Counted from the first letter of the stretch, positions 24,406 to 34,421 are shown. The stretch: DNA of 64,000 nucleotides from Cylindrotheca closterium (GCA_933822405.4 CAKOGP040001758.1:805134-869133); one strand, 5' to 3'. A program made the numbers and translations. The notes: a model not told the origin generated them from the sequence alone.

Positions 24406-26802
24406 TTACTGTAGGAACGAATTCAGTAAATGTTCTTCACGGTAGATTGGGTTGGTCTTGGCCAGTTTTCGGCAGTGGCCGTGGACAATATGTGAAAAGG
24501 GGAGGTTGCATCCCCATGGCCGTCTCGTTTCCTCTTCTTGTTTTGCCAGTCGTTCTGCTTCAAGCCTTGCTGCTTCCAGGCGAGCTTCTTCGGCGGCCTT
24601 GCGTTGTTTTTCTGCCTCCTTTCGTAGGCGCGCTTCTTCTTCTTCCCGGAGACGTTTTTCTCTTGCTGCTTTTTCTGCTTTTTCTTTGGCAGCCTTTTCT
24701 TCGGCCGCAGCCTTTTTCTCGGCAGCAGCTACAATACGTTTCTTTTCAGCCTCTTCGGCTGCTTTTTGGGCTGCTTTGCGCTTGCGTTCGGCTTCTTCCT
24801 GTGCCTTCTTTTGTTCCAACCGAAGTCTTTCAGCTTCTGCCGCCTTGGCTGCCTCAGCTGCTTTACGCTTCCGTTCGAGTTCTTCTGCCTCTCTTGCCTT
24901 TCGAACTTTCTCCATTCTAGCAATGTTGGCGGCTTCTTGCTCTTCGGCCGTACGATTTGTAAGTGTATATTCGTAGATATCCTTGAGATCGAAATAGGTT
25001 GCCTTCATGGCATCTGGATACGATTTTCCTGCATGATTCGTTTTCCAGTGAATTGCACTTAGCATCAGACTACCAAGAATGACAAAAATGACAGCAGCTC
25101 GTTGCATTCGTCGCTTTTGGAGTTTCTTTTTGTAGATTTCACTCCTTGACAATTTCTTTTCAATGACCAACTTGGTTGTTCTCTTTGGCATTTCTTTTGG
25201 TGTAAAATCTGGATTATCTGTGAATCCTAGCTTCATGACGGGTGCCTCCCATTGTGTCTTGTTGCTGTTCTTCTCGTAGTAGTATTCACGTTCGAACTTT
25301 TCATCCCAATACACCATCCATTCTTCATTTGGATTCGGCGACTTGTACTTTCGCGGATACAAACTTTGATTAATGGAAGTGGAAGATGTCGCATTCTTGT
25401 TTTCGTCCCCATCAGGTGATTCGGGTGATCCAACGGAAGACTTTTCGTCGTTTGCAAACTGCTCCAACATCTTTTGCATTTCTTCCGCCATTTGTTCTGC
25501 CTTGAGCGATGCCACAACCGACTTGTCACAGGTAACACTAGCGTCACTCGAGATACGAGATCCTCCAAAGCTCATGTTGAGACCTCCTTCCTCTTCTTCG
25601 TCCAGCAACTTTTGAATGGCTTGTGTTTCATTCTTGATAAAGAATTCCATTTCACTTTCAAGTTTGTCCATGACTTGACGGGTAAGAGCCGAATTGACAG
25701 TCGTAAGTCCAGAAATAACCGATTTATCGTCATCGTCCGAGTCTTCGTCCGATGCAGCCCCAGGTGGGAAATCACCAGCAGTGACCTCAGCTGTAGGACG
25801 GTTGACACTAAAGGATTCGGAGGAAACACTGTTCAATATGGGTGTAGCCGCTGTTTCTTCCTCCTCGTCTTCCGGCGCTTCCATAACCGGAGCAGGTGAT
25901 GTTTCCACAGGGTCGGTTGCAGGTTCGTCGGTACCCTCTACCATGGAGGTTTCATTAACAGGTGCACTAGATTCTGGAGGCTCTTGTTGTTGCGGTTTTG
26001 GTTCGTCCTTAACCTCGACTGGTTCTTGTTCTACAGACATGTCTTCTGGGACAGTGGAAGGCATCGATTTTGATTTCATATCTGGCAGGTCAGGCATTTT
26101 CTTTTCCTCTACCGTTGATTTCAAAACTTCTTCTTCTTCATGTGTTGGAGATGCACTGCGTAGAGACACACCAGGTGGATCTTGTACAGGTGCAGCGGGA
26201 GGCGGGGAAGGCGGTGGAGCTGCAGCTTCAGGGGTTGACGATTCATCAATAGAAACATTAACGCCTTCTCGTGGATTTTTTTGTGGCGTTTCGTGGACCA
26301 GTTCAAGTTCGTCATCCAGGTCAAGTTCGTCATCCGTAAAGTCTCCATCCACTTCTTCTTGCACGGCCGGAGGAGTAGCCTTCCTGTCTATAGTCTTGGA
26401 ATTAGCAGCTGCATTCTTATTCTTCTGGAATTTGTGAACGTAGCGTTGATATAGCAGCATAGTTTCTCGTTCTTTTCTCCGGCAATCTGATCTCTTTTGT
26501 TGCAACTCAACATACAAGCTGTCAAACGGATTCAGTTCCCCACCATTGGAAGGCACAAACTCGGAAGTCTGGGCTCTACGACGCTCCAAATCTGCCAAGG
26601 CAGCATCAGCTTCAGCTTTTTCTTGAGCCAGTTTCTTGGAGGTTTCTGTGAAATGCCGATTCATAAACTTGGCGACTCCTCGGTTCCTTAATTCGTCCAA
26701 CTCATCTTGCACTTGGTACTCACGGTGCGTCGTGTAATCCTTTGCCTTGGATGTTGGATTCGCGGGCGAGGCTGTTGGTGGTGGTGGTCTCCTTCGTACC
26801 AT
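24406..26802 (-). CDS. WW-domain, single-pass membrane, coiled-coil protein
   Basis: An uninterrupted 798-aa frame. The first 140 residues are helical and charged. Residues about 140-480 are acidic, Pro/Glu/Ser-rich and probably disordered. A WW domain follows at about 490-522: it opens at WMVYWDEKF, has a YYYE aromatic block and closes with TQWEAP, so both signature Trp and the terminal Pro are present. One hydrophobic segment (VIFVILGSLMLSAIHW, about 568-586) should span a membrane. From about 612 to 765 the chain is almost pure Ala/Glu/Lys/Arg heptads, a long single helix or coiled coil. WW domains bind Pro-rich ligands. The order suggests a tether linking a membrane to a Pro-rich partner. 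The exact function is unknown and no known protein with this order comes to mind. Confidence 0.85.
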   Translation of the reverse strand: MVRRRPPPPTASPANPTSKAKDYTTHREYQVQDELDELRNRGVAKFMNRHFTETSKKLAQEKAEADAALADLERRRAQTSEFVPSNGGELNPFDSLYVELQQKRSDCRRKERETMLLYQRYVHKFQKNKNAAANSKTIDRKATPPAVQEEVDGDFTDDELDLDDELELVHETPQKNPREGVNVSIDESSTPEAAAPPPSPPPAAPVQDPPGVSLRSASPTHEEEEVLKSTVEEKKMPDLPDMKSKSMPSTVPEDMSVEQEPVEVKDEPKPQQQEPPESSAPVNETSMVEGTDEPATDPVETSPAPVMEAPEDEEEETAATPILNSVSSESFSVNRPTAEVTAGDFPPGAASDEDSDDDDKSVISGLTTVNSALTRQVMDKLESEMEFFIKNETQAIQKLLDEEEEGGLNMSFGGSRISSDASVTCDKSVVASLKAEQMAEEMQKMLEQFANDEKSSVGSPESPDGDENKNATSSTSINQSLYPRKYKSPNPNEEWMVYWDEKFEREYYYEKNSNKTQWEAPVMKLGFTDNPDFTPKEMPKRTTKLVIEKKLSRSEIYKKKLQKRRMQRAAVIFVILGSLMLSAIHWKTNHAGKSYPDAMKATYFDLKDIYEYTLTNRTAEEQEAANIARMEKVRKAREAEELERKRKAAEAAKAAEAERLRLEQKKAQEEAERKRKAAQKAAEEAEKKRIVAAAEKKAAAEEKAAKEKAEKAAREKRLREEEEARLRKEAEKQRKAAEEARLEAARLEAERLAKQEEETRRPWGCNLPFSHIVHGHCRKLAKTNPIYREEHLLNSFLQ

Positions 26803-27509
26803 GATAGATGATGTTTCAAAACGAATGCGTTTTCTAGGTTTTGAAGTAAATTACTCTCTTGTTCCTATGGAAAACTCGATTTGGAATTCAAAAGACTGAC
26901 TGACTGAATGAATGAATCCAATCGAATCCCTGTGACCCCAAACGCGAACAACCCAAAGCCTCTTTTCAGCTAGCTGCAACAATGGACAATGCTATTGCTG
27001 CAAAGGTAAATTACTTCTTGAAATAGACAATACACCTTGGCAACAAAGTTATTGTGTTGAAGAATCCAAACCAAAAAGTAGATGGGAGGATGTTTTTATT
27101 TGATCTTGAAGAAGCATCTCACCCGAGTTGGGCCAAGCAAGATGGCAAGAACGCCAAGACATTTACTTCTCGGGTTTGTATGGCGAAAAACATCGCACTG
27201 ACAACCTGAACAGAGTTCGAAAAACTCAGGCCAATCAATTTTCCCCTCACATGTTCAAAATTTTGTTGAAAGCCCGCCATCCCTCAGAAAGGAAGACCCG
27301 GATGACCACGTCACGGTTCCGTCTGCCCTCTTTCCACACTCACAAAACACAATCCCAAAAATCCGAAGAAAAACGAGATCCACAATATTGACGACGTCGA
27401 TTGCCAGCTGTCAACAAATAATTCTACAGTCTTCCACCTTTGTTTACACTCAAAGGAACCAAATAAACAAGCAACCAAGCAACAGGATCAACTGGAAGAT
27501 ACATTCACA
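26803..27509. promoter_or_regulatory. divergent intergenic region with GACT/GAAT repeats
   Basis: A 707-bp region between the WW-domain gene (minus) and a plastid-type gene (plus), so two promoters are expected. A compound tetranucleotide tract (GACT then GAAT units) sits at 26894-26918. A short open frame at 27128-27391 lacks any domain and overlaps the likely 5' region of the plus gene; I do not call it. Confidence 0.45.
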
Positions 27510-28853
27510 ATGAAGATTGATATTGGAGCCATTGCGCTCCTCGCGTCAATGGTAGTGCCATTCACTGGCACCACAGCCTTCCTCCTTCCGACCATGCAAC
27601 ATACCAACCAAATGAGTACTTTGAGCAAAGCTTCCTACAATAGCTTTTCTCTTGCTCCATTGTGCGCTGCTGCAGATGAGGACGAGGAAGAAAAGAAGGA
27701 AAATCCTTATGCTGATCCCAACTATCCTGATTTGGAATTTGTCAACTACGACGATCCCGAATACCAAGTGGATCAAGGAGTGGGCAACGAATTCTTTGAT
27801 GCAGATTCCACCGAGGCTCAAGTTGAGGCCATGCGGGAAGAGAGAAGAATGCGGAATGATGAGTTTCAGTTTGAAACATATTACCAGGATGTCCTACGAA
27901 ATGGCGCAGAATTCAAGGGCGAGTGGACCGTTTTTCAAACTTCCACCTTTTTGCCGGAAACCAATGGAAAAGCGGAATTTCCAAAGTTGAAGAAACTTGG
28001 AGAACCTTTCAAGGTTTACAGCAAGGGAGAACGAATTGAAGTGAAGGGGGACGGGGATGCTGAATTTCGACTAGAAAATGCACGACTTTTGCACACTGAG
28101 CGCTTGTTTGTAGACTCATCCTCTGATTCTGGATCAGTCAGTGACGACATCAAGGCAGTACAAGAAGAAATTGTTAATGCTCAGTATGCACCCCACGAAA
28201 TGAAGTCGGGAGATTTCCGAGGACAACAAGGAAACATGTGCGTCGGCAACGGATTCACTATTGCGACTGCAACTAGTTTGAAGGATGGACAACCAGCTGG
28301 CGAAGGCCCTTATGGAGAATATCGTACCGAATTGGGAGTTCAAAATGAGGAACTAAGGTTCCGCGTCAAGTTGGAGTATGCTGTACGAAAGGTAGAAAAG
28401 GATTCCATGGAAATGCCACCACTGCATTTAAAGACCATGACACTCTGCCGAGAAGCCGAAGGAATGTGGCCACGAGCGGAAAACTACAAGTCGGCAATTG
28501 AATCACTAACTGACCGTGTTTTCTTTGGACCTGCTGGTGCTAATGGAGGCTTGTACGACCCTCCTCCAGTTGGATCAGAAGAGCAAGCAGGACAATATAT
28601 GTTGTTGGATTTGGAAGGTGGTGCGTCACTGCTGGTACCCTACAAGATGGATCAAGATCCAATGGTTCATGAAGATATGGGTTGGGTCACCAGTTTTGAT
28701 TGGTCACCAGGTCCCATTCGGTTTCAAGTGGATCGAAAGATTAATGGGGGTAGTGGAATCCTTGGACTGCGAACCTTGGAGTTGAGTGAGGTGCAAGCGG
28801 CAGATGCGGACACTTACCGTCCAAAAGATGGAGGTGCCAACATGCGACAATAA
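27510..28853 (+). CDS. conserved-looking plastid-targeted protein of unknown function
   Basis: The frame encodes 447 aa from an ATG preceded by ACAATG context. The N-terminus is a signal peptide (hydrophobic core IALLASMVVPF) ending in TTA|FLLP. Phe at +1 is the diatom plastid-import signature, and a Ser/Thr-rich transit stretch runs to about residue 50. The mature protein starts acidic (DEDEEEKKENPYADPNYPD) and then looks like a beta-rich domain containing FKGEWTVF and, near the end, a WSPGPIRFQVDRK segment. It resembles plastid proteins with lipocalin-like barrels, but I do not recognise it firmly. The next genes downstream also carry targeting sequences. Localisation: plastid stroma or thylakoid by inference. 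Confidence 0.8.
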   Translation: MKIDIGAIALLASMVVPFTGTTAFLLPTMQHTNQMSTLSKASYNSFSLAPLCAAADEDEEEKKENPYADPNYPDLEFVNYDDPEYQVDQGVGNEFFDADSTEAQVEAMREERRMRNDEFQFETYYQDVLRNGAEFKGEWTVFQTSTFLPETNGKAEFPKLKKLGEPFKVYSKGERIEVKGDGDAEFRLENARLLHTERLFVDSSSDSGSVSDDIKAVQEEIVNAQYAPHEMKSGDFRGQQGNMCVGNGFTIATATSLKDGQPAGEGPYGEYRTELGVQNEELRFRVKLEYAVRKVEKDSMEMPPLHLKTMTLCREAEGMWPRAENYKSAIESLTDRVFFGPAGANGGLYDPPPVGSEEQAGQYMLLDLEGGASLLVPYKMDQDPMVHEDMGWVTSFDWSPGPIRFQVDRKINGGSGILGLRTLELSEVQAADADTYRPKDGGANMRQ

Positions 28854-29187
28854 AGTTAATAGATGCAAGTACTAAATAATGGTTGTGTTTGTATTCGTAT
28901 ATTGATGTCCACCTACATTGTGGCGACACAAAGGGTACCAGGTACCGGTACACTTGATGTGCCTCAATTTGAAATTTTGTGGCGATGATGTACGGACAGA
29001 CCTTCAGAATTACGTCAGTCATGCGATTGACGATTCTTCAAGATCCCTCCGACGACGATGTGGTGCAATCACAAACAATCACAAAACAAAAAGTCTGCGG
29101 GGCAATAGTGACATTTGGGAAATTGTCATCTGGTTCAACAATTGCGATAGTTTTGGAATGATTTGCATAAGAAGGGTTACTATCACA
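28854..29187. promoter_or_regulatory. intergenic region with GGTACC cluster
   Basis: About 330 bp between two plus-strand genes. A perfect GGTACCAGGTACCGGTAC cluster occupies 28934-28951, about 235 bp upstream of the chosen FMT start. No other element seen. Confidence 0.5.
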
Positions 29188-30413
29188 ATGATGTTGGTCC
29201 AGCATTGCGTTCATTCCTTCCATCTTCGGTCGATCCGACCAACCACTGCTGTATCGGCGGGTCGAATGCTCCAAGAGCGATCATCCAAGACAGCTCTTTC
29301 GCGACTATTTTCTGCAGTTTCTGATGGGGCTGAGAAGAAGAGAGTTGTCTTTTTGGGCACTCCTGAAGTTGCAGCTACCTCGCTCAAAAAGCTATATGAG
29401 GTTTCCCAAGAAGATGGAAGCACATTTGAAATTGTCAGCGTCATTACACAGCCCCCAAAGCGAAGACGAAGAAAAGGAAAGCTGGAACCAAGTCCTGTTG
29501 GAAAGGTTGCAGAAGAGCTAGAATTAGAAGTGATATCCCCCGAAAAAGTAAGAAATCTACAATGCCACTGAAATCTTGTGATGATCTGCTGTGTCGTCGG
29601 ATTTCTGACCTTTTGTGATGCCAGGCTAAAGACGTGGAGTTTTTAGACCATTTGGAAAATATTATCAAACCTGATTTATGTATAACAGCTGCATATGGAC
29701 AATATCTTCCAAAAAGATTCTTGGCAGCCCCAACCCATGGAACAGTGAATATCCATCCCAGTTTGTTGCCCAGATGGCGTGGTGCGAGTCCCGTTCAGCG
29801 ATCATTGGAGGCAGGCGACAATCCCGTTGGTGTGACGGTTCTCTTCACTATATCCAAGATGGATGCTGGACCAGTCATTAGTCAAAAAGAGGAAATGATT
29901 GATGAAAATGATACGGCAACCAATGTTTTGCCCCACCTGTTTGATATTGGTACTGAATTGTTGGTCGATGCCATGCCGGGTTTGCTTTCGGGAAAGATCA
30001 CAATGGATTCGGCAACGACACAAGACGAAGATTCAGTGGTTCAAGCGGCAATGATTCGTCCTGAAGAAGCAGAATGCAAACCATGGGAAGAATCGGCAGC
30101 CACCATACACAACAAATTACGAGGTTTCAGCATGTGGCCTGGGGCGTTTGTTTACCTAGAAGTTGGGGAAGGAATGGAGGCCGCCAAGTTCAAGTTGTTG
30201 GAAACTCGAGTTCTTGATGAAACAGCCGATGCAACAGATGCCGTCTTGCCTGGATCAAGCAAAAAGGATGGATTGCGTTTGGTCTGTTCTGATGGATCCG
30301 TTTTGGAGATCAATAGATTGCAACCAGCAACACGTAAGCCTATGGATGCTCTTTCTTTTGTGAATGGGTTGAATGGAAAGACAGTTCGTTGGGTCAAGAC
30401 TCCTTCCGAATAG
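29188..30413 (+). CDS. FMT: methionyl-tRNA formyltransferase, organellar
   Basis: The enzyme transfers a formyl group from 10-formyl-tetrahydrofolate to Met-tRNA for initiation in organelles. Exon 1 is 29188-29547 and exon 2 is 29625-30413. The 77-bp intron (GTAAGA...CCAG) joins Pro-Glu-Lys to Ala-Lys-Asp, giving 382 aa. Visible are the N-terminal Rossmann motif VVFLGTPEVA, the catalytic NIHPSLLPRWRGASPVQ (Asn, His and the SLLP folate loop) and MDAGPV with the catalytic Asp. A C-terminal OB-like tRNA-binding domain begins near residue 250. The first 55 residues are basic and Ser/Thr-rich without acid, fitting a mitochondrial or plastid presequence. Starts at 29158 and 29191 are also possible. 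A KsgA-type rRNA methylase about 3 kb downstream serves the same translation systems. Confidence 0.94.
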
Positions 30414-30508
30414 ATAGACTAGAAGCTTGAAGTTGATCCTAGAAGTTGTATAAAGTTGAGTTTGTTGCTTACTGGATTAGGAGACACTGCATCACCCCCT
30501 TTTTGAAA

Positions 30509-31537
30509 CTAAGAATCGGTTGCAGTTTCTTCGATTGGCATCTTTTCGACATCATCGCAGAATTCCTTCAAAGCTGGCAACATAGTTTCGGACCAATACT
30601 CTCTATCCCGCGGTATCCTCAGAATGCAATGATTTCTACTCTTGCCTTTGGGAGGAATATAGATCATCAAATCACACCACTCTCTGTCACAGATAGCTAG
30701 TTGGCCTTGGATTTGATCAAAGAAGCGATTTGGACAATGTTCAAAGATTGAAAGCTCTTTCTGGTTGCGCCTTCCCCACAGACATTTGATTTCTAGTAAT
30801 CCCTCCGATTGATCGTTCGCATCGACCACCAGACCATCGGGAGATGCGCCAAAGAAGCGAGACGATTCTGGTTCTTGCATGATGTGAAGTCCTGTTTCAT
30901 TGACTGTATTGCCGGTGACTCGTACATATTGTTGAAAGGCAAGAGGCTCCATCTTCAATCCCCACTTACAAGCTGCAGAGTTCCCTGAAAAAGGTTTGAC
31001 ATTGCCCTGCTTGATATCCAGGAGCTTTTCGCGTGAGGTGAAGAATGAGTTATTCAGAACTGGGCTGAATTCAGATGCTGTCACATCAAGCGTTTTCCTC
31101 ATTGCCAGCCACATGGATTGATCCGTCCGTTGATGAAATTCCCTTGGATCTAAAATCAGTTGTGTGCCATTGATTAGAGTAACATTTGCCATGGTAGGAG
31201 CGCCTTCTGATGCTGGTGGCAAAATAGATACCGATTCGATCTCGTTTGCGGCAACTGATTCCTTGATCGACCTGTGTCTACCCTTTGCGGGTTTCCAACC
31301 AGATTTAGCAACTGGTTGAGAAAGTGCTGGCGACTTGCGACCTCGTTTCTTTTTTCGTTGGCTGGATCGCCCAGCCATGTCGTACAGCAACTCTATTGAT
31401 GGCTCTTCTGTTTTGGCGTTGGCATTGATTTTTTGTGGATTCGCAGAAAAGCCATTTGCAAAGCTTGCTGAGTAATATAAAACCAGAAGGCAACTGAAAA
31501 CATGAATGCTGCGTGCATTTAGTGAATATTTTCTCAT
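30509..31537 (-). CDS. YqaJ-type PD-(D/E)XK nuclease with signal sequence
   Basis: The 342-aa protein has a hydrophobic signal (VFSCLLVLYYSASF) ending in ANG|FSAN, with Phe at +1 as in diatom plastid precursors. A basic linker to about residue 110 follows. The C-terminal half is a YqaJ/lambda-exonuclease-like nuclease: a helix with MEPLAFQQY (first acidic ligand), GASPDGL (Asp ligand), LLEIKC (the E-x-K pair) and QIQGQLAICDREWCDLMIY (the family Gln helix). YqaJ proteins are 5'-3' dsDNA exonucleases, best known from phages paired with recombinases, and are also found in eukaryotic genomes. All catalytic positions are present. It is divergent from an SfsA homologue, another PD-(D/E)XK-fold protein, 200 bp away. 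Inferred role: organelle DNA processing or repair. Confidence 0.85.
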   Translation of the reverse strand: MRKYSLNARSIHVFSCLLVLYYSASFANGFSANPQKINANAKTEEPSIELLYDMAGRSSQRKKKRGRKSPALSQPVAKSGWKPAKGRHRSIKESVAANEIESVSILPPASEGAPTMANVTLINGTQLILDPREFHQRTDQSMWLAMRKTLDVTASEFSPVLNNSFFTSREKLLDIKQGNVKPFSGNSAACKWGLKMEPLAFQQYVRVTGNTVNETGLHIMQEPESSRFFGASPDGLVVDANDQSEGLLEIKCLWGRRNQKELSIFEHCPNRFFDQIQGQLAICDREWCDLMIYIPPKGKSRNHCILRIPRDREYWSETMLPALKEFCDDVEKMPIEETATDS

Positions 31538-31737
31538 TTTCTATGATGGACAGTCGATGTAAACTTTACTGTGGTTCGGTGCTTGCCGCGGGCAACAAGT
31601 TATTGTGGAAGGAAAAATGATGGGACGTCACGTCACGTCAAATCCAACGCACATCAGACCGCGTTTGGAACGAATTTTTTTGAAGACCATGCACGACCAC
31701 GACGAAAACTGAATCATCGTCATCACGCGATGGTGCG
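31538..31737. promoter_or_regulatory. shared divergent promoter region of YqaJ-like and SfsA-like genes
   Basis: Exactly 200 bp separate the two ATGs, so the transcripts start back to back and may be co-regulated. The tandem ACGTCACGTCACGTCA at 31624-31639 contains repeated CGTCA units, a CRE/bZIP-like motif. That it acts as a bZIP site is inference. Confidence 0.55.
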
Positions 31738-32898
31738 ATGGTGCTTTTCCGTTCCTGCAACAGGATCTCATGCACTATCCTTCTAGTGATCATGGTGTTA
31801 ACGCGATCACGAGCCCTTCTTTCCACTGGTCTCCAGTCAGCGACGACTGCTGCTTCTAAGCGGACAGCTGGATCCAAACGACGAGATCAAACGAAACGAT
31901 TAGCGACGACTAAAACGACAGTGGCAAAGTCGGCAACGGGGAACAAGAAACCGAAATTAGATAATCCTTTAATTGCTCTCCCAGATGACTGTATCATAGG
32001 AACATTGCAATGCAGACCTTCGAAAAGAAATCGTTCACCCTACGTTGCGGATGTTTTGTTGGAAAAAGAAGGGAGAGAGGTCATCTGTCATGTCCCAAAT
32101 CTGGATTGTGGAGGAAAATGTGTCCCAGGTACCAAGATTTTAATGAAACCTGCTCGCGATAGAAAAGGAAAATTGGTTGGACCTGACGCCAAGAGTCCGA
32201 AATATGGGACTCCCAAATGTGAATTCATCGCTCAGCTAATTTATGTGGATGAGTCAGATCTGGGTTACGAGCCAACTTGGGTGGGGGCACATCCATCCTT
32301 GGGGGAAAAGATTGCAGAACAACTGGTGGAGGGCAACCTGCTTGGCCCATCTTTTCCAGCCGTAGAATCCTTCAAACGAGAGGTGAAGGATATTGGTGGC
32401 GCCAGCATGAGAGCCGACTTTCTCATTCAGCACAAGGATCAAACGCTACCGCCTCGCATTTTGGAAGTGAAAACTGTTGTCGATACTGACTACAAGCTAG
32501 GCGCCACTCCAGAACGCGCAAAGTGTGTCTTTACGAGCAAAAAAGACCCGTATATCAGGACAGGAATATTTCCCTGGGGAAACTCGAACCAAAAGGGTCC
32601 TGATGGCGAAAATGTTGTTTCTGCTCGAGCCATCAAGCACGTTCGGGAACTAACAAAGCTAGCAAACGACAAGAAGCAGAGTTTCCTTGCAACTGTTCTG
32701 TTCATCGTCATTCGAGAAGATGCAAAGGTCTTTCGCCCAAATCACGAGGCGTGTCCATCCTTTGCACGGTATCTAAAGGAAGCCGAGGAACAGGGAGTAC
32801 AGCTGTTGGCCAAACGAGTTTGTTGGAAAGTGGAAGGCACTACTGCAAAGTGTTTCGAAAGCGACCTTTTGGACATCGAATGGCCCGCAATAGAGTAG
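31738..32898 (+). CDS. SfsA-family protein with N-terminal presequence
   Basis: A 386-aa protein. From about residue 78 it follows the bacterial SfsA (sugar fermentation stimulation) layout: a small N-terminal OB-like domain (PYVADVLLEKEG, CHVPNLDCGG, PGTKILM), the segment VGAHPSLGEKIAEQLVEG corresponding to the SfsA Asn-Thr-Ser-Leu-Pro-Asn helix, then RADFLIQ...RILEVKTV. The last supplies the Asp and Glu-x-Lys of a PD-(D/E)XK nuclease fold. The RAIKHVRELTKLA helix and the closing VLFIVIREDAKVFRPN strand also match. SfsA binds nucleic acid in bacteria, but its true role is unsettled. The first 40 residues (hydrophobic SCTILLVIMVL, then basic and Ser/Thr-rich) look like an organelle presequence. 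The homologue probably came from a cyanobacterium or other bacterium. Confidence 0.85.
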   Translation: MVLFRSCNRISCTILLVIMVLTRSRALLSTGLQSATTAASKRTAGSKRRDQTKRLATTKTTVAKSATGNKKPKLDNPLIALPDDCIIGTLQCRPSKRNRSPYVADVLLEKEGREVICHVPNLDCGGKCVPGTKILMKPARDRKGKLVGPDAKSPKYGTPKCEFIAQLIYVDESDLGYEPTWVGAHPSLGEKIAEQLVEGNLLGPSFPAVESFKREVKDIGGASMRADFLIQHKDQTLPPRILEVKTVVDTDYKLGATPERAKCVFTSKKDPYIRTGIFPWGNSNQKGPDGENVVSARAIKHVRELTKLANDKKQSFLATVLFIVIREDAKVFRPNHEACPSFARYLKEAEEQGVQLLAKRVCWKVEGTTAKCFESDLLDIEWPAIE

Positions 32899-33153
32899 AT
32901 TACATCTATCGTAGTCGATAACACTGCTGAACATAAATCACAACTACGTAGATGATATCCTGGCCATGGATCGCTGAGTGAGTCGAGCTCATCCATTGTA
33001 GCATTTTTTAGTGTTCGTTTCTGCAAGAACGTATAATAACGAAAACTTATTCGGACAAGTTGTTCGGACATATTGAGCGAAATCGCGCGAAACTGCTTTT
33101 GAACCAAGACATCAAAATCAAACGAAGAACACACAAAACTCTTCCCCATCACA

Positions 33154-34421
33154 ATGAAAACCGTTCTTGTTGTTGCAGCCGTTGTGCTGAACCAATCGGT
33201 ATGCTTTGGATTATCAACAACATCATTAATATCAAGGATTAGCAACACTGGACTTTACGGCTGGGTTCAAGGTGGAGACGGAGAGTGGGAATGGGAAGAA
33301 GATGATCCAGGCTTCGTCGCAGCAACAACCGCTGTTGCGATCGACACTGCCTCTACAGCTACTCCTCAACTACCCGCCGGAAAGCTGAAGCCCAAACAAT
33401 CGTTGGGTCAAAATTATTTGAAGGACCCAAACACTGTGGCGAAAATGATCCGAGCTTTCCATTCAGATGCCACTGCTCGCGATGCTGGAAAACCACTCGA
33501 CAAGATCATTGAACTTGGGCCAGGTGCTGGAGCTTTGACTGATCGTTTGGTGGAAAATTATGGAACCGATGTTTTAGAATGCATCGAAATTGACCAGCGC
33601 GCAGTCGAGATTCTTGGTGAAAGATATCCCAATCTTGTAGTTCATCATGAAGATGTGCTCCAAGTCAATTATCCTGCGATGGCTGAGAAGGCTGGTCAAC
33701 CATTGGTGGTGATTGGCAATTTGCCATACTACATTACCAGTCAAATTTTGTTTGCTTTAGCAGATGCGAGTCATTATGGTGCCGTGGATTGTGCGACCGT
33801 CACGATGCAATGGGAAGTGGCACAACGAATGGTTGCCCCAACATCTTGCAAGGTACGTTTACAGACGCTCCTGATAGGACGTGCTTCTCTCTTCTCACTT
33901 AAATCTCTTTTGATCTATTGTCGTTTCGAATGCAGGACTATGGAATTCTAAGTGTTGTATTTCAAACCTATGCAGAGGTTAAGAACCATTTCAAAATCCC
34001 ACCTACAGTCTTCTATCCTCAACCAAAGGTGGACAGTGCGTTGGTGGGCTTACATTTTTTGGGTCCTACCAAGCTGAAAGAACGTCTGGCGGGTGTCGAT
34101 CCAAGAGATTTCCGTAGGGTTATTACTACATCCTTTCGCCAACGGCGAAAAACAATCCGCAATTCGTTGAAGAAGCTGGACGGTATCGATGTCGAGCTTT
34201 TGAGTGCTCCGCCTCTCCCCCTTCCAGACTCTGTCGTTGCAGCACGCGAGGCAGGTGACGCGTTTGCCAGTACGCAGGAGTTACCAGATAATTGGTTTAC
34301 CAAACGGCCAGAGGAGCTCACTCCTGGGCAGTTCGTAGAAGTCACTCGCCTAATCTACGGATCAGAACAGAAGGAAGATCTCGGAAATAAGGTTTGGCGC
34401 AAGCTGAAGCATGGCGTCTGA
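33154..34421 (+). CDS. rRNA adenine dimethyltransferase (KsgA/Dim1 family), plastid-type
   Basis: The enzyme dimethylates two adjacent adenines at the 3' end of small-subunit rRNA using SAM. Exon 1 is 33154-33852 and exon 2 is 33936-34421. The 83-bp intron (GTACGT...GCAG) joins SCK to DYGILSV, giving 394 aa. Motifs in order: KQSLGQNYL (family N-terminus), ELGPGAGALT (SAM loop), CIEIDQRAVE (acidic ribose ligand), HEDVLQV, and VIGNLPYYITS (catalytic Asn-Leu-Pro-Tyr). Then come the QWEVAQRM helix and the C-terminal FYPQPKVDSALV and SFRQRRKTIRNSLK. A signal peptide ends near SVC|FGLS with Phe at +1, so this is most likely the plastid copy and not nuclear Dim1 or mitochondrial mtTFB. All catalytic motifs are intact. 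Confidence 0.95.

Noticed and set aside
24294..24976. Two plus-strand frames of 170-210 codons opposite the coiled-coil gene
   Set aside because: Reverse complement of Glu/Ala/Lys codons, which yields apparent Leu/Phe/Ser-rich sequence that mimics membrane protein.
27128..27391. 87-codon frame upstream of the plastid-type gene
   Set aside because: Basic, low-information sequence in the expected promoter/5' UTR; no homologue recognised.
30509..32898. Prophage or bacterial defence island suggested by YqaJ and SfsA
   Set aside because: Neighbouring genes are intron-containing eukaryotic genes, and both proteins have organelle-type leaders.
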